The notes: generated by a model not told the origin, from the sequence alone. A stretch of 64,000 nt of DNA from Chloracidobacterium sp. (GCA_016716365.1 JADJWM010000018.1:496001-560000), one strand, 5' to 3'; shown: positions 25,069 through 34,371, counted from the stretch's first letter. Translations and numbers: made by a program.

Positions 25069-27438
25069 ATGGTAAACGAGGTAACATCCGAGGCTGAAGA
25101 GACGAAAACCGGCGCTTCTTCGGCGAATCAAGAACCGACAACACAAGACGCGGCTGCGGCGTCGCCTACCCAGGCTCCGGAAGCGGCAACAACGGCAACA
25201 GAAGAGGCAGCGCCATCCGGCGAGGTCGATTTCGGGGCGATCCTGGAACAATTCGAGCAAGAGCAAACCGCTTTTCATGCCGGCGACCTGGTCGAGGGCA
25301 AAGTGGTCGGGGTTTCCGATCACGGGGCGCTCATCGATTTCGGCTATAAGAGCGAGGGCCTGATCTCGTCCGAAGAACTTGCGGCGAGCAGCGAAGAGCT
25401 TACGGTCGGGGAAACGATCGAGGTCGTGATCAAGACGCTTCCGGGCGGCGATGCACCGCCGACGCTTTCGCGGTCGGACGCCAAGCTTCGCAAGGTCTGG
25501 AACGACCTTGAAGAAGCCTTCAAGAACGAGACGCCCGTCGTTGCCAAGGCAGTGGACAAGACCAAGGGCGGCCTAAAACTCGACCTCAACGGGATCGAGG
25601 CTTTCATGCCGGGCTCACAGGTCGATTCGCGGCCGGCCCGCAGCCTGGATGCCTACATCGGCCAGGATATCGAGGCGAAGATCATCAAATTCAGCCGTCG
25701 ACGCAACAACATCGTCCTTTCGAGGAAGGTGCTGACGGACGTCCTGATCAACGAGCAGAAGGACAAAACGCTCGCCAGCATCGATGTCGGCTATGTCGTC
25801 GACGGAACGATCAAGAACCTGACCGAATACGGCGCTTTCGTCGATATCGGCGGGATCGACGGCCTGCTTCACGTAACGGATATGTCGTGGGGCCGCATCG
25901 GCAACCCGGCGGACCACTTTAAGGTCAACGACCACCTTCAGGTGAAGGTGCTGAAGCTGGACCGTGAAAAAGAGAAGATCTCGCTCGGCTACAAACAGCT
26001 GCTTCCCGACCCGTGGTCGACCGTGGTCGAGATGTATCCGGTCAATACCAAGCTGAACGGCAAAGTATCTTCGGTGACCGAGTACGGCGTTTTTGTCGAA
26101 CTCGAGCCCGGCGTCGAGGGGTTGGTCCATGTTTCGGAGATCTCGTGGTCCAAACGCGGCTCGAACCCGAAGAAGATGTTTCACAAAGGCGATTCGGTCG
26201 AGGTGCAGGTGCTCGGCGTCGATACGGTCGACAAGCGCATCAGCCTCGGGATGAAGCAGCTTCAGGATAACCCGTGGCATAACATCGAGGACCGGTATCC
26301 GGTCGGCACGAAGATCCGCGGCAAGGTGCGGAACATCACCGATTTCGGTGCGTTCGTCGAGGTCGAGGACGGCATTGACGGCCTGGTCCACGTCTCGGAC
26401 ATCACCTGGGCAAAGAAGTTGAAGCATCCGAAGGACCTTCTGAAGAAGGACCAGGAAGTGGACGCCGTCGTGACGCATATCGACGCACCGGGCCAGCGGC
26501 TCTCGCTGTCGATGAAGGACCTGACCCCGAGCGCGTGGGAAGGTTTTGTCGCCACGCATAAGCCCGGCGATGTTGTCCGCGGCAAGGTCTCGCGGTTCAC
26601 GAGCTTCGGCATCTTTGTCGAACTCGGCGAGGGGCTCGAAGGGCTCTGCCACATCTCGGAACTTTCCGATGAGCGGGTCGAGAACGCTGAGTCGGTCGCC
26701 TCGCTCGGCCAGGAAATGGATTTCAAGATCCTTAGGATCGAGAACGAAGAGCAGAAGATCGGGCTGTCGCACCGTGCCGTCGGCAAGGAAGACGAGCCGG
26801 TCGTGGACACGAGGGTCTATTCTTCGGAAGCGAAGGGCGGCATGGCATCGCTTGGCGAACTTGCGAACCTGATGAAAGGCGGGGCCGAAGAGGCCAAGCC
26901 GGAAATGACCAAGGAAGAACGCGAGGAAGCCAAGAAGGCCAGGAAGGAAAAGGCGAAGCAGGAATACGAGGCTTCGCTGGCGAAACAGGAAGAGGAGAGC
27001 GCGGCGGCTTCGGATGAAGCCGCTGCCGCGGAAACCGTATCCGAGCCGGCCGCTGAAGAGGCCGTGGAAGCTGCGGCCGAAACGCCGGCCGAACCCGCGG
27101 CCGAAGCCCTCGCTGAAGAGACTGTCGAGGCAGCAGCCGAAACGCCCGCCGAACCCGCGGCCGAAACTCCGGCTGAAGAGACTGTAGAAGCTGCGGCCGA
27201 AACGCCTGCCGAACCCACGGCCGAGACCCCGGCTGAAGAGGCTGTAGAAGCAGCGGCCGAAACACCTGCCGAACCCGCGGCCGAAACTCCGGCTGAAGAG
27301 ACTGTAGAAGCTGCGGCCGAAACTTCAGATGAGACGACCGGGACCGCTGAGGCGGTTTCGGCGGAGCCCGAAGCAGCGGCGGCGGAGACCGGCGAGGACG
27401 CGGAAGCGAACGAAGAGACCGCAGAGAAGACGGCCTGA
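25069..27438 (+). CDS. rpsA: 30S ribosomal protein S1 with long Ala/Glu-rich tail
   Basis: S1 brings mRNA to the 30S subunit. The 789 residues contain six S1 OB-fold domains between about 65 and 585. Domains 3-6 have the classic pattern (VVDGTIKNLTEYGAFVDIGG, GLLHVTDMSW, KEKISLGYKQL and equivalents); domains 1 and 2 are more divergent, as in E. coli S1. A Ser/Thr/Ala-rich leader precedes them (1-60). After about 640 comes a Lys/Glu-rich helix, then a 20-residue tandem repeat (ETVEAAAETPAEPAAETPAE), giving a protein over 200 residues longer than E. coli S1 (557). The tail is acidic and probably disordered. Confidence 0.95.
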   Translation: MVNEVTSEAEETKTGASSANQEPTTQDAAAASPTQAPEAATTATEEAAPSGEVDFGAILEQFEQEQTAFHAGDLVEGKVVGVSDHGALIDFGYKSEGLISSEELAASSEELTVGETIEVVIKTLPGGDAPPTLSRSDAKLRKVWNDLEEAFKNETPVVAKAVDKTKGGLKLDLNGIEAFMPGSQVDSRPARSLDAYIGQDIEAKIIKFSRRRNNIVLSRKVLTDVLINEQKDKTLASIDVGYVVDGTIKNLTEYGAFVDIGGIDGLLHVTDMSWGRIGNPADHFKVNDHLQVKVLKLDREKEKISLGYKQLLPDPWSTVVEMYPVNTKLNGKVSSVTEYGVFVELEPGVEGLVHVSEISWSKRGSNPKKMFHKGDSVEVQVLGVDTVDKRISLGMKQLQDNPWHNIEDRYPVGTKIRGKVRNITDFGAFVEVEDGIDGLVHVSDITWAKKLKHPKDLLKKDQEVDAVVTHIDAPGQRLSLSMKDLTPSAWEGFVATHKPGDVVRGKVSRFTSFGIFVELGEGLEGLCHISELSDERVENAESVASLGQEMDFKILRIENEEQKIGLSHRAVGKEDEPVVDTRVYSSEAKGGMASLGELANLMKGGAEEAKPEMTKEEREEAKKARKEKAKQEYEASLAKQEEESAAASDEAAAAETVSEPAAEEAVEAAAETPAEPAAEALAEETVEAAAETPAEPAAETPAEETVEAAAETPAEPTAETPAEEAVEAAAETPAEPAAETPAEETVEAAAETSDETTGTAEAVSAEPEAAAAETGEDAEANEETAEKTA
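27061..27330. repeat. 60-bp in-frame tandem repeat in the rpsA tail
   Basis: Four full units and a partial fifth, each exactly 60 bp and encoding a 20-residue Glu/Ala/Pro/Thr unit. Units differ by synonymous and a few conservative changes, so the repeat is recent enough to stay in register. Confidence 0.9.
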
Positions 27439-27499
27439 TCCGGCCGAAGCAGATAAGATTACCAGGGCTGAAACGATGCCCGATCGAGGACGAACAAAG

Positions 27500-27781
27500 A
27501 TGACGAAAGCGGACCTTGTCGAAAAAGTCGCGAAAGAAGCCGAAATGACAAAAAAGGACACCGAGCAGCTGGTCGAAATAATTTTCGACAGCATCGTTGA
27601 GACCTTAAATAGCGGTGAAAAGATAGAACTGCGCGGCTTTGGCAGCTTCCGAGTGCGCGAACGCAATTCGCGAAAAGGCCGCAACCCAAAGACCGGCGAG
27701 TCGGTCGAGATCCCCGCCAAGCGTGTCGCCTATTTCAAACCCGGCAAGGAACTGAAAGAGCTGATCAACACCTCGAACTGA
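27500..27781 (+). CDS. HU/IHF family DNA-bending protein
   Basis: A 93-residue nucleoid protein. The ATG at 27500 follows GAGGA by about ten bases and gives the standard HU start MTKADLVEKVAKEAEMTKKD. The beta-arm region has IELRGFGSFRVRERNSRKGR, NPKTGESVEIPAKRVAYFKP and the C-terminal helix GKELKELI. HU and IHF subunits cannot be told apart here. It follows rpsA by about 60 bp, an arrangement like rpsA-ihfB in proteobacteria, and may be cotranscribed with it. Confidence 0.93.
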   Translation: MTKADLVEKVAKEAEMTKKDTEQLVEIIFDSIVETLNSGEKIELRGFGSFRVRERNSRKGRNPKTGESVEIPAKRVAYFKPGKELKELINTSN

Positions 27782-27795
27782 TCGCCGATGCCTGC

Positions 27796-29001
27796 CTATC
27801 GTTGGCCGCGGACGCATCGTTCGGCCGGGGGCTTGCCTTCAAACCTCTCCTTTGTCCAATTTACGAGATCGCCGACCAGCGGCGAGTCGCCTGCAACGAG
27901 TGTCAGGTGGTCGCGTCCGGCGTAGGTCGTGTACGCAAGATCGCGGCCCTCTTTACAAAGCCCTTCGACAAAACCGTTTTGAATTTCCGGGTGGACGAGT
28001 TCGTCTGTCTCGCCCTGCGCAATGAAAAGCGGGGCGGCCATAGGCGGCGTCGGCGTATTCTCGATCATGCGTTTACCGAGGTTCCCGGCGACGGCATCCA
28101 TGGCAAAGATCGACCCGCCGAGCAGCAGGCTCTCACCAACCGCGAACAACGCCTTCGGGCCGGCCATGCACCGTTTTGCGATATCACCCGCCAGGAAGCG
28201 GGCACCGGGACGCACGTACTCATCGAACGAAACGTCAGGGTAGATCCCGCTGTATGCGGTGACGATGTAGGAGGAGAGGATCCGGCCGACAACGTCTGTT
28301 TCCGCCCTTTTGAAAAGGGCCATCAGGTCGGTCGCCGGTGCCGCGGCGGCGACTCCGTAGATGGCCTGTTCGGGCGCATACGCAGGCGCCACGATACCGG
28401 TCCACATTGCCGCGTGCCCGCCCTGCGAATGGCCCCAGACGACAGTCTTATCGCTGACGCTCACCTCTTTCATCTCCCGAAGCGCACGAAGCGAATCGAG
28501 GGCCGAGCGGGCCTGTCCCTCGCCGATCAGATAAGGATGGGGGCCGGGTGTCCCCAGGCCGATGTAGTCGGTCGCGACGATGACCCAGCCTTCGGCGATG
28601 GCCTCGCGCAAGGCGGGCACGTTCGCGAACGGCTCGGCGAGCAGCGAAGGAGCGCATCCGGGTGCGACGCCCGTGGTCCCGTGGGTCCAGGCGACGACGT
28701 CCGACGGGAGCCCGGACGAGACCTTCGGCGCAAGCACGATCGCGCTTGCCGGTGCGACCTTGCCGTCGATGCGGGTCGTCGTGTAGAGGATGCGCCAGCC
28801 GCGGGCGTTATCAGGGACCTGGCGGGTGAACGGTTCCGTTTTAAGAAGCTTGCCCGGAAGACCGGGAAGGGCTTCGGACTGGGTATAAAAAGCGTCGGGA
28901 TCAGACGGCCTGGTCAGCCACCCAAGGATTGCAAGTGCTAGTACCAGGACGCTTCCAACGCCGAGAACGATCTTCAGCAGCCGGATAAGCCATTTCTTCA
29001 T
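27796..29001 (-). CDS. Secretory lipase-like alpha/beta hydrolase
   Basis: A 401-residue membrane-anchored or secreted hydrolase (hydrophobic segment at 8-29). After VVAWTHGTTGVAPGCAPS (oxyanion region) come IVATDYIGLGTPGPHPYL and the nucleophile elbow VVWGHSQGGHAA with Ser192. The acid is in FIAQGETDELVHP and the His in GRDHLTLVAGD near the end. This order and the DYIGLGTPG motif are typical of the secretory lipase (LIP) family of ester hydrolases. The natural substrate is unknown. It is the last gene of a minus-strand run, 9 bp after the membrane protein. Confidence 0.85.
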   Translation of the reverse strand: MKKWLIRLLKIVLGVGSVLVLALAILGWLTRPSDPDAFYTQSEALPGLPGKLLKTEPFTRQVPDNARGWRILYTTTRIDGKVAPASAIVLAPKVSSGLPSDVVAWTHGTTGVAPGCAPSLLAEPFANVPALREAIAEGWVIVATDYIGLGTPGPHPYLIGEGQARSALDSLRALREMKEVSVSDKTVVWGHSQGGHAAMWTGIVAPAYAPEQAIYGVAAAAPATDLMALFKRAETDVVGRILSSYIVTAYSGIYPDVSFDEYVRPGARFLAGDIAKRCMAGPKALFAVGESLLLGGSIFAMDAVAGNLGKRMIENTPTPPMAAPLFIAQGETDELVHPEIQNGFVEGLCKEGRDLAYTTYAGRDHLTLVAGDSPLVGDLVNWTKERFEGKPPAERCVRGQR

Positions 29002-29010
29002 AACGCAATC

Positions 29011-29451
29011 TTATAGTGCATTTTCACCGGTCTTCGAAACGACCCATGACGCTCCGAGAGCGAGCGTGATCAGCCCTGTAAGGATGATCGGAGGCAGAAA
29101 AGTAAATACGAGCATCACGACGAAAATTGCTCCAAAGACGAAAATATTTATGACCGTTATGCCCCGCACCAGCCCGGCTTCTGCCTGCCGCCTGAGCAAG
29201 AAGACATTGATCGCACCGCCGAGAATGCACACGAACGAAAAACACGAGCTGAGCGCGGTGACCAGGTCGCTCATCGACCGGTGAAATCCAGCACCGAGGT
29301 CGATCCGATAGGTCGTCATCAGCGCGAGGAGCTGCCGCTGTGTATCATCGGCAGGTTCGGGTTGAACGAAAAGGCTCGTCGCGTGAACCGCCGCGGTCAC
29401 CAACTGCAGGACGGCCGCCACCCAAAGCCAGAAAGTGTAGCGTTTAAGCAT
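29011..29451 (-). CDS. Small four-helix membrane protein
   Basis: 146 residues with hydrophobic segments at about 7-28, 63-84, 95-117 and 120-138. No catalytic motif. A conserved-looking His/Arg pair (FHRSMSDL) lies between helices 1 and 2. I do not recognise the family with confidence; it resembles small LIC_13387-type membrane proteins. It sits 9 bp before the lipase-like gene and about 40 bp after the 7TM-HD gene. Confidence 0.7.
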   Translation of the reverse strand: MLKRYTFWLWVAAVLQLVTAAVHATSLFVQPEPADDTQRQLLALMTTYRIDLGAGFHRSMSDLVTALSSCFSFVCILGGAINVFLLRRQAEAGLVRGITVINIFVFGAIFVVMLVFTFLPPIILTGLITLALGASWVVSKTGENAL

Positions 29452-29492
29452 TTTACCTACGTTCGGCCCGGCAGGATCGTAATTCCGCTGCG

Positions 29493-31937
29493 TCAGTCAG
29501 CGGACTTTGCCTGCGACCGTCCCGGTTCCTGCGAGCGGTCGATGGCTTCGTCCTCGATCTCGCCGCCGCGGCTGACCGGTATGTCCTTCGGGTCTTTGTA
29601 TTTCATTCCGCCGTATTCGCGGGCGCCCTCTTCGGGGATGATCTTGTACTGGCCGGAAGCAGGCGGGACGTAGCCGGGATAATCGACGCGGCTGTGATAG
29701 ATGGCGACGAGAGAGCGGATCATCGCCTCGCGTATCTGGGTCAACTCGCGGAGCGTCAGGTCGCATTCGTCAAGCTGGTCGTCGCTCAGGATGGCGTCGA
29801 TGATCTTGGTCACGATGAAGCGGATGTTCTCCGGCGTCGGTTCTGAGAGCGATCGGGCGGCCGCCTCGCAGCTGTCCGCGATCATCATGATCGCCGCTTC
29901 CTTGAACTGCGGCTTGGGGCCGGGATAGCGAAAGTCGTTCTCGTCGAACTCTTCATCGGGCCGGGCCTGGGCCTGTGCCTTTTTCAAAAAGTAATGAAGC
30001 GTCCGCGTGCCGTGATGCTGCGGAATGAAGTCGATGATCCTCTGCGGGAGGCCCATCTCGCGGGCGAGCTTAACGCCGTAGGTGACGTGGCTGATGATTA
30101 TCTTCGCGCTCTGGGCCGGTTTGAGCCGGTCGTGCGGGTTCGCATTCATCTGGTTTTCGACGAAATGCTCGGGCGCCGCGGTCTTGCCGATGTCGTGATA
30201 AAGCGCGCCGATCCGCGACAGCAGCCCGTTGGCACCGACCACGCGGCAGGCTTCTTCGGCGAGTTGGCCGACTGCGTGCGAATGCTGGTTGGTCCCGGGA
30301 GCTCGAAGGGCGAGCTGGCCAAGCACCGGCAGGTCCGCGTTAGATAGTTCAAGCAGCTTCACGTCCGTCAGGATGCCGAAAAGCGATTCGCAGATCGGCA
30401 GGAAGACCGCCGTCGCCGCGGCCGTGATCATTCCGCTCGCCAGACCGCAGGCGATGGCAAGCAGGACCGTGTTCAAGATGAAAGGCTGCTGGGTGTAGGC
30501 GATCAGGGCGAGTGCGACCGCGGAGCTGACAAGGCCGACAAGCAGGCCCGCGAGGGTCACGGTCCCGCGGCTGCGGTAATGCCCGATGCCGTAAACGGAA
30601 ACGCTCGAAGCGATCGTCGCGTAGATGACGAATTCCAGTCCCCTCGGGGCCAGAAGGCCGGCGAGAAGGGCGGTGAAAACACCCGTAAAAAGGGCCGTCC
30701 GGCGGTCCGCCAGAAGGTTCATCAACAGGCTGCTGAAGGCGAACGGGACCGCGAATGCCCAGAGGCTCGGGTCGTTCAGCGGAGCCTTGACGTTCTGAGA
30801 CGCCGTGAAATCCGCCAGCCGGAACATCGCGGCCATCATCGCCGTCTGGGCGACGACGATAAAGCCGAAGAGCGCGAAGGTCTTATGTTCGGACAGAGCC
30901 AGCCGGGGCACGATGCCGCGGTGCTCGATGAATTTCCATGCCCCCCAGAAGAGGCCGGCGATCAAAAGAAGCAGGCCGACAAAACGGTTCGATTGACGCG
31001 TCGATGCGGTGTAGCTGCGGACGGCGTTTATTTGGAGGAGCGTTTGGGCGTCGATCACGTTGCCCTCGTCGACGATCTTCTGGCTGCGTTTGAGCGAGAC
31101 GGAGACGGGCTGGACGCTTTCTGCGATGGCCCGGCGGGCATTCTCGGTCGCCGCCGCGTCATATATAACGCTCGGCTGGATCAGCGGTGCCAACGCCGAG
31201 TTGAACGCTTCGGCCTCTCGCTGAGAGAAGCTGCGGATCTCGGAGAGCTGTTGGGCGAGACGCTCGCGGGCCTCGGTCAGCGCCGTCATCGACATCTGCG
31301 GATTCTGCACGCGGCGTGATTCGGTCGGCCGCTGGCGGTCGACGATCATGACCTCATTGGCAAGGTATTGGCCGTCCTGGTCGGCATAGATATCGCCGGA
31401 GCTGTTCTCGCGGAGGATCCGCACGACCGAATCAAGCTCGTTCGAGCTGAAATTCCGTGCCCCGAAGACCCGGCCGAGTTCGGTCCCGCCGAGGCCCGGC
31501 CAATCGACGTCCGTACGGCCGTTCGATTCGCCCCGGTTCGAGTTCGCGGCGGGTGACCGCCGCTGCATGCTCTCCCATGCGGCACGAAAGTTCTGGACCG
31601 CCTCGTCGGCGCGTTTCGATTCGAAGGCGAAGTTCGGGATGACCGTCTCTTTGGCCGTTTCGCGGATCCGCTCGGTCGCTTCCTCGTCGACAAAGTAAAT
31701 GTCGGCGGGTGACGTGATGCTCTCGCGGGCAATGTCGCCCTCTTTGTAGACGTAATCACCGGCCGAACGCCAGATCGGATTGTTTATCAGGAGCGTCGTC
31801 ACAACGCAGAGGACACCAAACCCGAGCCAGAATTTCTGGTTCTCGGACAGAACGTTCAGCGGGCGCGTGACCAGGTCCCAGATCTTCTGGAGACGCCGCG
31901 TCGCCGAACTATTCAGTTCCTTTGTGCGTTTGTTCAT
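29493..31937 (-). CDS. 7TM-HD family phosphohydrolase (PgpH-like, probable c-di-AMP phosphodiesterase)
   Basis: An 814-residue membrane signalling enzyme. The N-terminal helix (about 36-55) leads into a large extracytoplasmic domain (about 60-300). Then comes the seven-helix bundle (about 320-540) and a cytoplasmic HD domain. The metal-binding residues are in HSHAVGQLAEEA and IGALYHDIGKTAAPEHF (about 580-592). Proteins of this architecture (PgpH) hydrolyse c-di-AMP in several bacteria; that is family knowledge, not shown here. GGAGACCGA precedes the ATG. It is 18 bp downstream of hflX and probably in its operon. Confidence 0.92.
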   Translation of the reverse strand: MNKRTKELNSSATRRLQKIWDLVTRPLNVLSENQKFWLGFGVLCVVTTLLINNPIWRSAGDYVYKEGDIARESITSPADIYFVDEEATERIRETAKETVIPNFAFESKRADEAVQNFRAAWESMQRRSPAANSNRGESNGRTDVDWPGLGGTELGRVFGARNFSSNELDSVVRILRENSSGDIYADQDGQYLANEVMIVDRQRPTESRRVQNPQMSMTALTEARERLAQQLSEIRSFSQREAEAFNSALAPLIQPSVIYDAAATENARRAIAESVQPVSVSLKRSQKIVDEGNVIDAQTLLQINAVRSYTASTRQSNRFVGLLLLIAGLFWGAWKFIEHRGIVPRLALSEHKTFALFGFIVVAQTAMMAAMFRLADFTASQNVKAPLNDPSLWAFAVPFAFSSLLMNLLADRRTALFTGVFTALLAGLLAPRGLEFVIYATIASSVSVYGIGHYRSRGTVTLAGLLVGLVSSAVALALIAYTQQPFILNTVLLAIACGLASGMITAAATAVFLPICESLFGILTDVKLLELSNADLPVLGQLALRAPGTNQHSHAVGQLAEEACRVVGANGLLSRIGALYHDIGKTAAPEHFVENQMNANPHDRLKPAQSAKIIISHVTYGVKLAREMGLPQRIIDFIPQHHGTRTLHYFLKKAQAQARPDEEFDENDFRYPGPKPQFKEAAIMMIADSCEAAARSLSEPTPENIRFIVTKIIDAILSDDQLDECDLTLRELTQIREAMIRSLVAIYHSRVDYPGYVPPASGQYKIIPEEGAREYGGMKYKDPKDIPVSRGGEIEDEAIDRSQEPGRSQAKSAD

Positions 31938-31955
31938 TCGGTCTCCGGCCCGGGC

Positions 31956-33668
31956 CTAAACGCCCGCTGCCGCGAACCTCCTTACGCGGTCGCCGATCCT
32001 CTCTGCAAGTACATTAAGTGTTTCGGGCTTGATAGCCGAAACTGACACGTAGGGGGCGTGGTTGTCAAGCGACAGGTGGCGCGTCAAGGCCTCGGCCGCC
32101 TCGGGGGCGGCGATGTCAGACTTGTTCAGCACGATGATCTGCGGGATCGCGTTCAACCCGAGCCCGGTGAGGATCTTGTCGACCGAATCGACCTGTTGAA
32201 CGGCGGCCGGGTTGGCGGCATCGACCACGTGAAGGAGCAGGTCGCTGTCCGAGATCTCTTCGAGCGTGGCACGGAACGCAGCCACCAGCGTCTCAGGCAG
32301 GTCGCGGATAAAACCGACGGTGTCGTTGATTATCACTTCCTGTTCGTGCGGGAGCCTGAGCCTTCGCGATGTCGGGTCGAGCGTCGCGAACATCTTTTTC
32401 TCGGCGTAAACGTCGCTCCGGGTCAAGGCGTTTAGGAGCGTCGATTTTCCGGCGTTGGTGTAGCCGACCAGCGAGATCAGCGGCAGGTTCCGCTTGGAGC
32501 GGTTCTTTCGCCGTTCGGAACGCTGGCGGCGGAGGCCTTCGACCTGTTTTTCGAGCTGGGTGATCCGGGTGCGAACGCGCCGCCGGTCCGTTTCGAGCTT
32601 TGTTTCGCCCGGCCCTCGGCCGCCGATGCCGCCCGCCAGCCTCGAAAAAGCGGAACCGTGGCCCATCACAAGCCGCGGCAAAAGATACTTCAACTGGGCA
32701 AGTTCGACCTGCAGTTTTCCTTCTCGCGATTGGGCGCGCTGGGCAAAGATGTCGAGGATAAGCTGCGGCCGGTCGATGACCTTCAGGTCGGTCGCCTCCG
32801 AGAGAATGCGGACCTGCGTCGGGGTCAACTCGGAATCGAAGATTATCAGGTCGGCGCCGAGCCGCATCGAGCGGATCAAAAGCTCTTCGAGTTTTCCCCG
32901 GCCGATCACGGTCCGCGGGTCGATCTTCGGCCGCCGCTGGACGATCTTGTCGAGCACGACGACGTCGGCCGAGCGGGCAAGCTCTTCAAGCTCGACGAGC
33001 GAGGCCTCGGCGTCTTCGGCGTAGCCGTCGGTGGCGGAGATAAGGATCGCTCGGTCGCGTTTCGTCGGGCGGCGGCGGGCCGTTTGCCGAAGCCGGGCCA
33101 TCTCGTTCTCGAGCGATTCGATCAGGTTGGTGAAATCCGTGTCGAGCTGCGACGGCACGGCGGGCTTCAGGAATGCATAGGGCTGGCCCCCGTTCTCGCT
33201 GTACAGCGTGGCGGCGCTGGTCGGAAGCAAGTGCGCCGAGTGTACAAGCCCGGGAAGGCCGGTCTCTTTGTCCACCTGGACGATCGACATCAGGTCGAGC
33301 CGGAGCAATGCAAGGTCCGTAAGGTCGTCCTGGGTCAGCGGCTCGCCGAGCAGGTGCGTATGGACGCAGCGCAGGCCGCGGAAGCGGTCCGTCGAGACGC
33401 GCGAGCGGCCGAAGTCGGGGAGTTCCAGCTGTTTGGCGGTGCCGACCATGACGTACTCGACCTTTCCTTTGCGATCGAGCAGGACCCCGATCTGCCGGCC
33501 GGTTTCCGCCGAGAGTTCCGACATCTGGCGGGCGAGTTCGGGGGATACGATCTGCCTCGGCTGCACCCGCCGCGTCGCGAGCTTTTCTATCCGCCGAAGC
33601 TGGTTCTGTTTCAGGCCCTGTGTCGATCCGTAAATTCCGCTGATATCCTTTCTCCCGATAATTAACAA
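31956..33668 (-). CDS. hflX: Ribosome-associated GTPase HflX, long N-terminal form
   Basis: A GTPase that splits stalled or idle 70S ribosomes. The GTP-binding motifs are LVGYTNAGKSTLLNAL (about 398-413), INDTVGFIRDLP and VLNKSD. The HflX signature SRLAGGIGGRGPGETKLETDRRR and a coiled linker precede the G domain. At up to 570 residues it is about 140 longer than E. coli HflX, because of an N-terminal domain (to about 200) with CVHTHLLGEPL and DLMSIVQVDKETG, known from HflX of other phyla. The start is uncertain: TTG at 33668 has no ribosome site. A strong GGGAGAAAGGAT lies just inside the frame (33645-33656), so translation may begin a few codons later. Confidence 0.92.
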   Translation of the reverse strand: MLIIGRKDISGIYGSTQGLKQNQLRRIEKLATRRVQPRQIVSPELARQMSELSAETGRQIGVLLDRKGKVEYVMVGTAKQLELPDFGRSRVSTDRFRGLRCVHTHLLGEPLTQDDLTDLALLRLDLMSIVQVDKETGLPGLVHSAHLLPTSAATLYSENGGQPYAFLKPAVPSQLDTDFTNLIESLENEMARLRQTARRRPTKRDRAILISATDGYAEDAEASLVELEELARSADVVVLDKIVQRRPKIDPRTVIGRGKLEELLIRSMRLGADLIIFDSELTPTQVRILSEATDLKVIDRPQLILDIFAQRAQSREGKLQVELAQLKYLLPRLVMGHGSAFSRLAGGIGGRGPGETKLETDRRRVRTRITQLEKQVEGLRRQRSERRKNRSKRNLPLISLVGYTNAGKSTLLNALTRSDVYAEKKMFATLDPTSRRLRLPHEQEVIINDTVGFIRDLPETLVAAFRATLEEISDSDLLLHVVDAANPAAVQQVDSVDKILTGLGLNAIPQIIVLNKSDIAAPEAAEALTRHLSLDNHAPYVSVSAIKPETLNVLAERIGDRVRRFAAAGV

Positions 33669-33672
33669 AAAG

Positions 33673-33696
33673 TTATACGTAGATTATACCAAATAG
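33673..33696. promoter_or_regulatory. Divergent promoter between hflX and the LexA-like gene
   Basis: The minus strand carries a perfect TATAAT (33688-33683) facing hflX. On the plus strand TTATAC occurs twice, at 33673 and 33684, eleven bases apart. The second could act as a -10 placing the start of the LexA-like mRNA almost at its GTG. No -35 matches are clear. Confidence 0.45.
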
Positions 33697-34371
33697 GTGA
33701 ACCTTGAACTTTCCGGTGAGTTGAATAAAATCGAAGTCGTGCAGCCCCGAACCAAACGTCAAAAAGATGTGCTCGATTACGTGACCCGGTTCATCGAACG
33801 GAACGGCCACAAACCGTCGTACCAGCAGATAGCGATGCACCTGGGGGTTTCGTCGCGTGCCGGCATCCAGCGGCACATCGAAGCACTCGAGAGCCAGGGG
33901 CTTTTGGTACGTGTGCGCGAGAATGGCTGTTTTAGGATCGATCTGAAGTTTTCGCAGGTAAGTTCCGAATCGTTCTGCAACATTGAGTTCATTGAATCGA
34001 CCGAGATGGCCAACGGAGACTCAGAAAATAAATGGTCGATGCTCTTGGTGCCGAAGTTCATGATCGGATCGCTGCCACCTGACGAGGTGCTTGCCTTCAG
34101 GATGCCTGATGATTCAATGGAAGAACGATCTGTCTTCGATCGGGACATCGTGCTTTTTGAAAAGCGCGCGTATGCAAGCCGGGGTGATACGGTCCTGGCC
34201 GAATGCAAAGGCGGCCGAATGCGCGTCGGGCGCTATTATCCGCAGGGCGTACAAACTGAGATCAGGCCGGCGTGTAGCGGTTACGAATCGGTCTTCCTGC
34301 AGGCGGTCGAGGTTAAGATCCTGGGCGTGCAGAGGGGACTGATGCGTCCTTATTGGTCAGGAGATAGTTGA
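33697..34371 (+). CDS. LexA-like repressor lacking the catalytic lysine
   Basis: 224 residues in two parts. Residues 18-72 are a LexA-type winged helix (TKRQKDVLDYVTRFIERNGH, then PSYQQIAMHLGVSSRAGIQR). The C-terminal part (about 112-220) resembles the S24 peptidase domain of LexA, with the Ser in RMPDDSMEERSVFDRD (Ser140). The lysine that should follow about 40 residues later (TVKRL in E. coli) is glycine in GRMRVGRYYPQG (Gly178), and no clear Ala-Gly cleavage site is seen between 85 and 115. Either it does not self-cleave or it uses another lysine. The start is a GTG at 33697 with no ribosome site. It is divergent from hflX. Confidence 0.82.
   Translation: MNLELSGELNKIEVVQPRTKRQKDVLDYVTRFIERNGHKPSYQQIAMHLGVSSRAGIQRHIEALESQGLLVRVRENGCFRIDLKFSQVSSESFCNIEFIESTEMANGDSENKWSMLLVPKFMIGSLPPDEVLAFRMPDDSMEERSVFDRDIVLFEKRAYASRGDTVLAECKGGRMRVGRYYPQGVQTEIRPACSGYESVFLQAVEVKILGVQRGLMRPYWSGDS

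Noticed and set aside
25615..26772. 385-codon minus-strand frame within rpsA
   Set aside because: Antisense shadow of six well-defined S1 domains.
27802..28941. 379-codon plus-strand frame opposite the lipase-like gene
   Set aside because: The minus-strand gene has a full catalytic triad, and the plus frame has non-protein-like composition.
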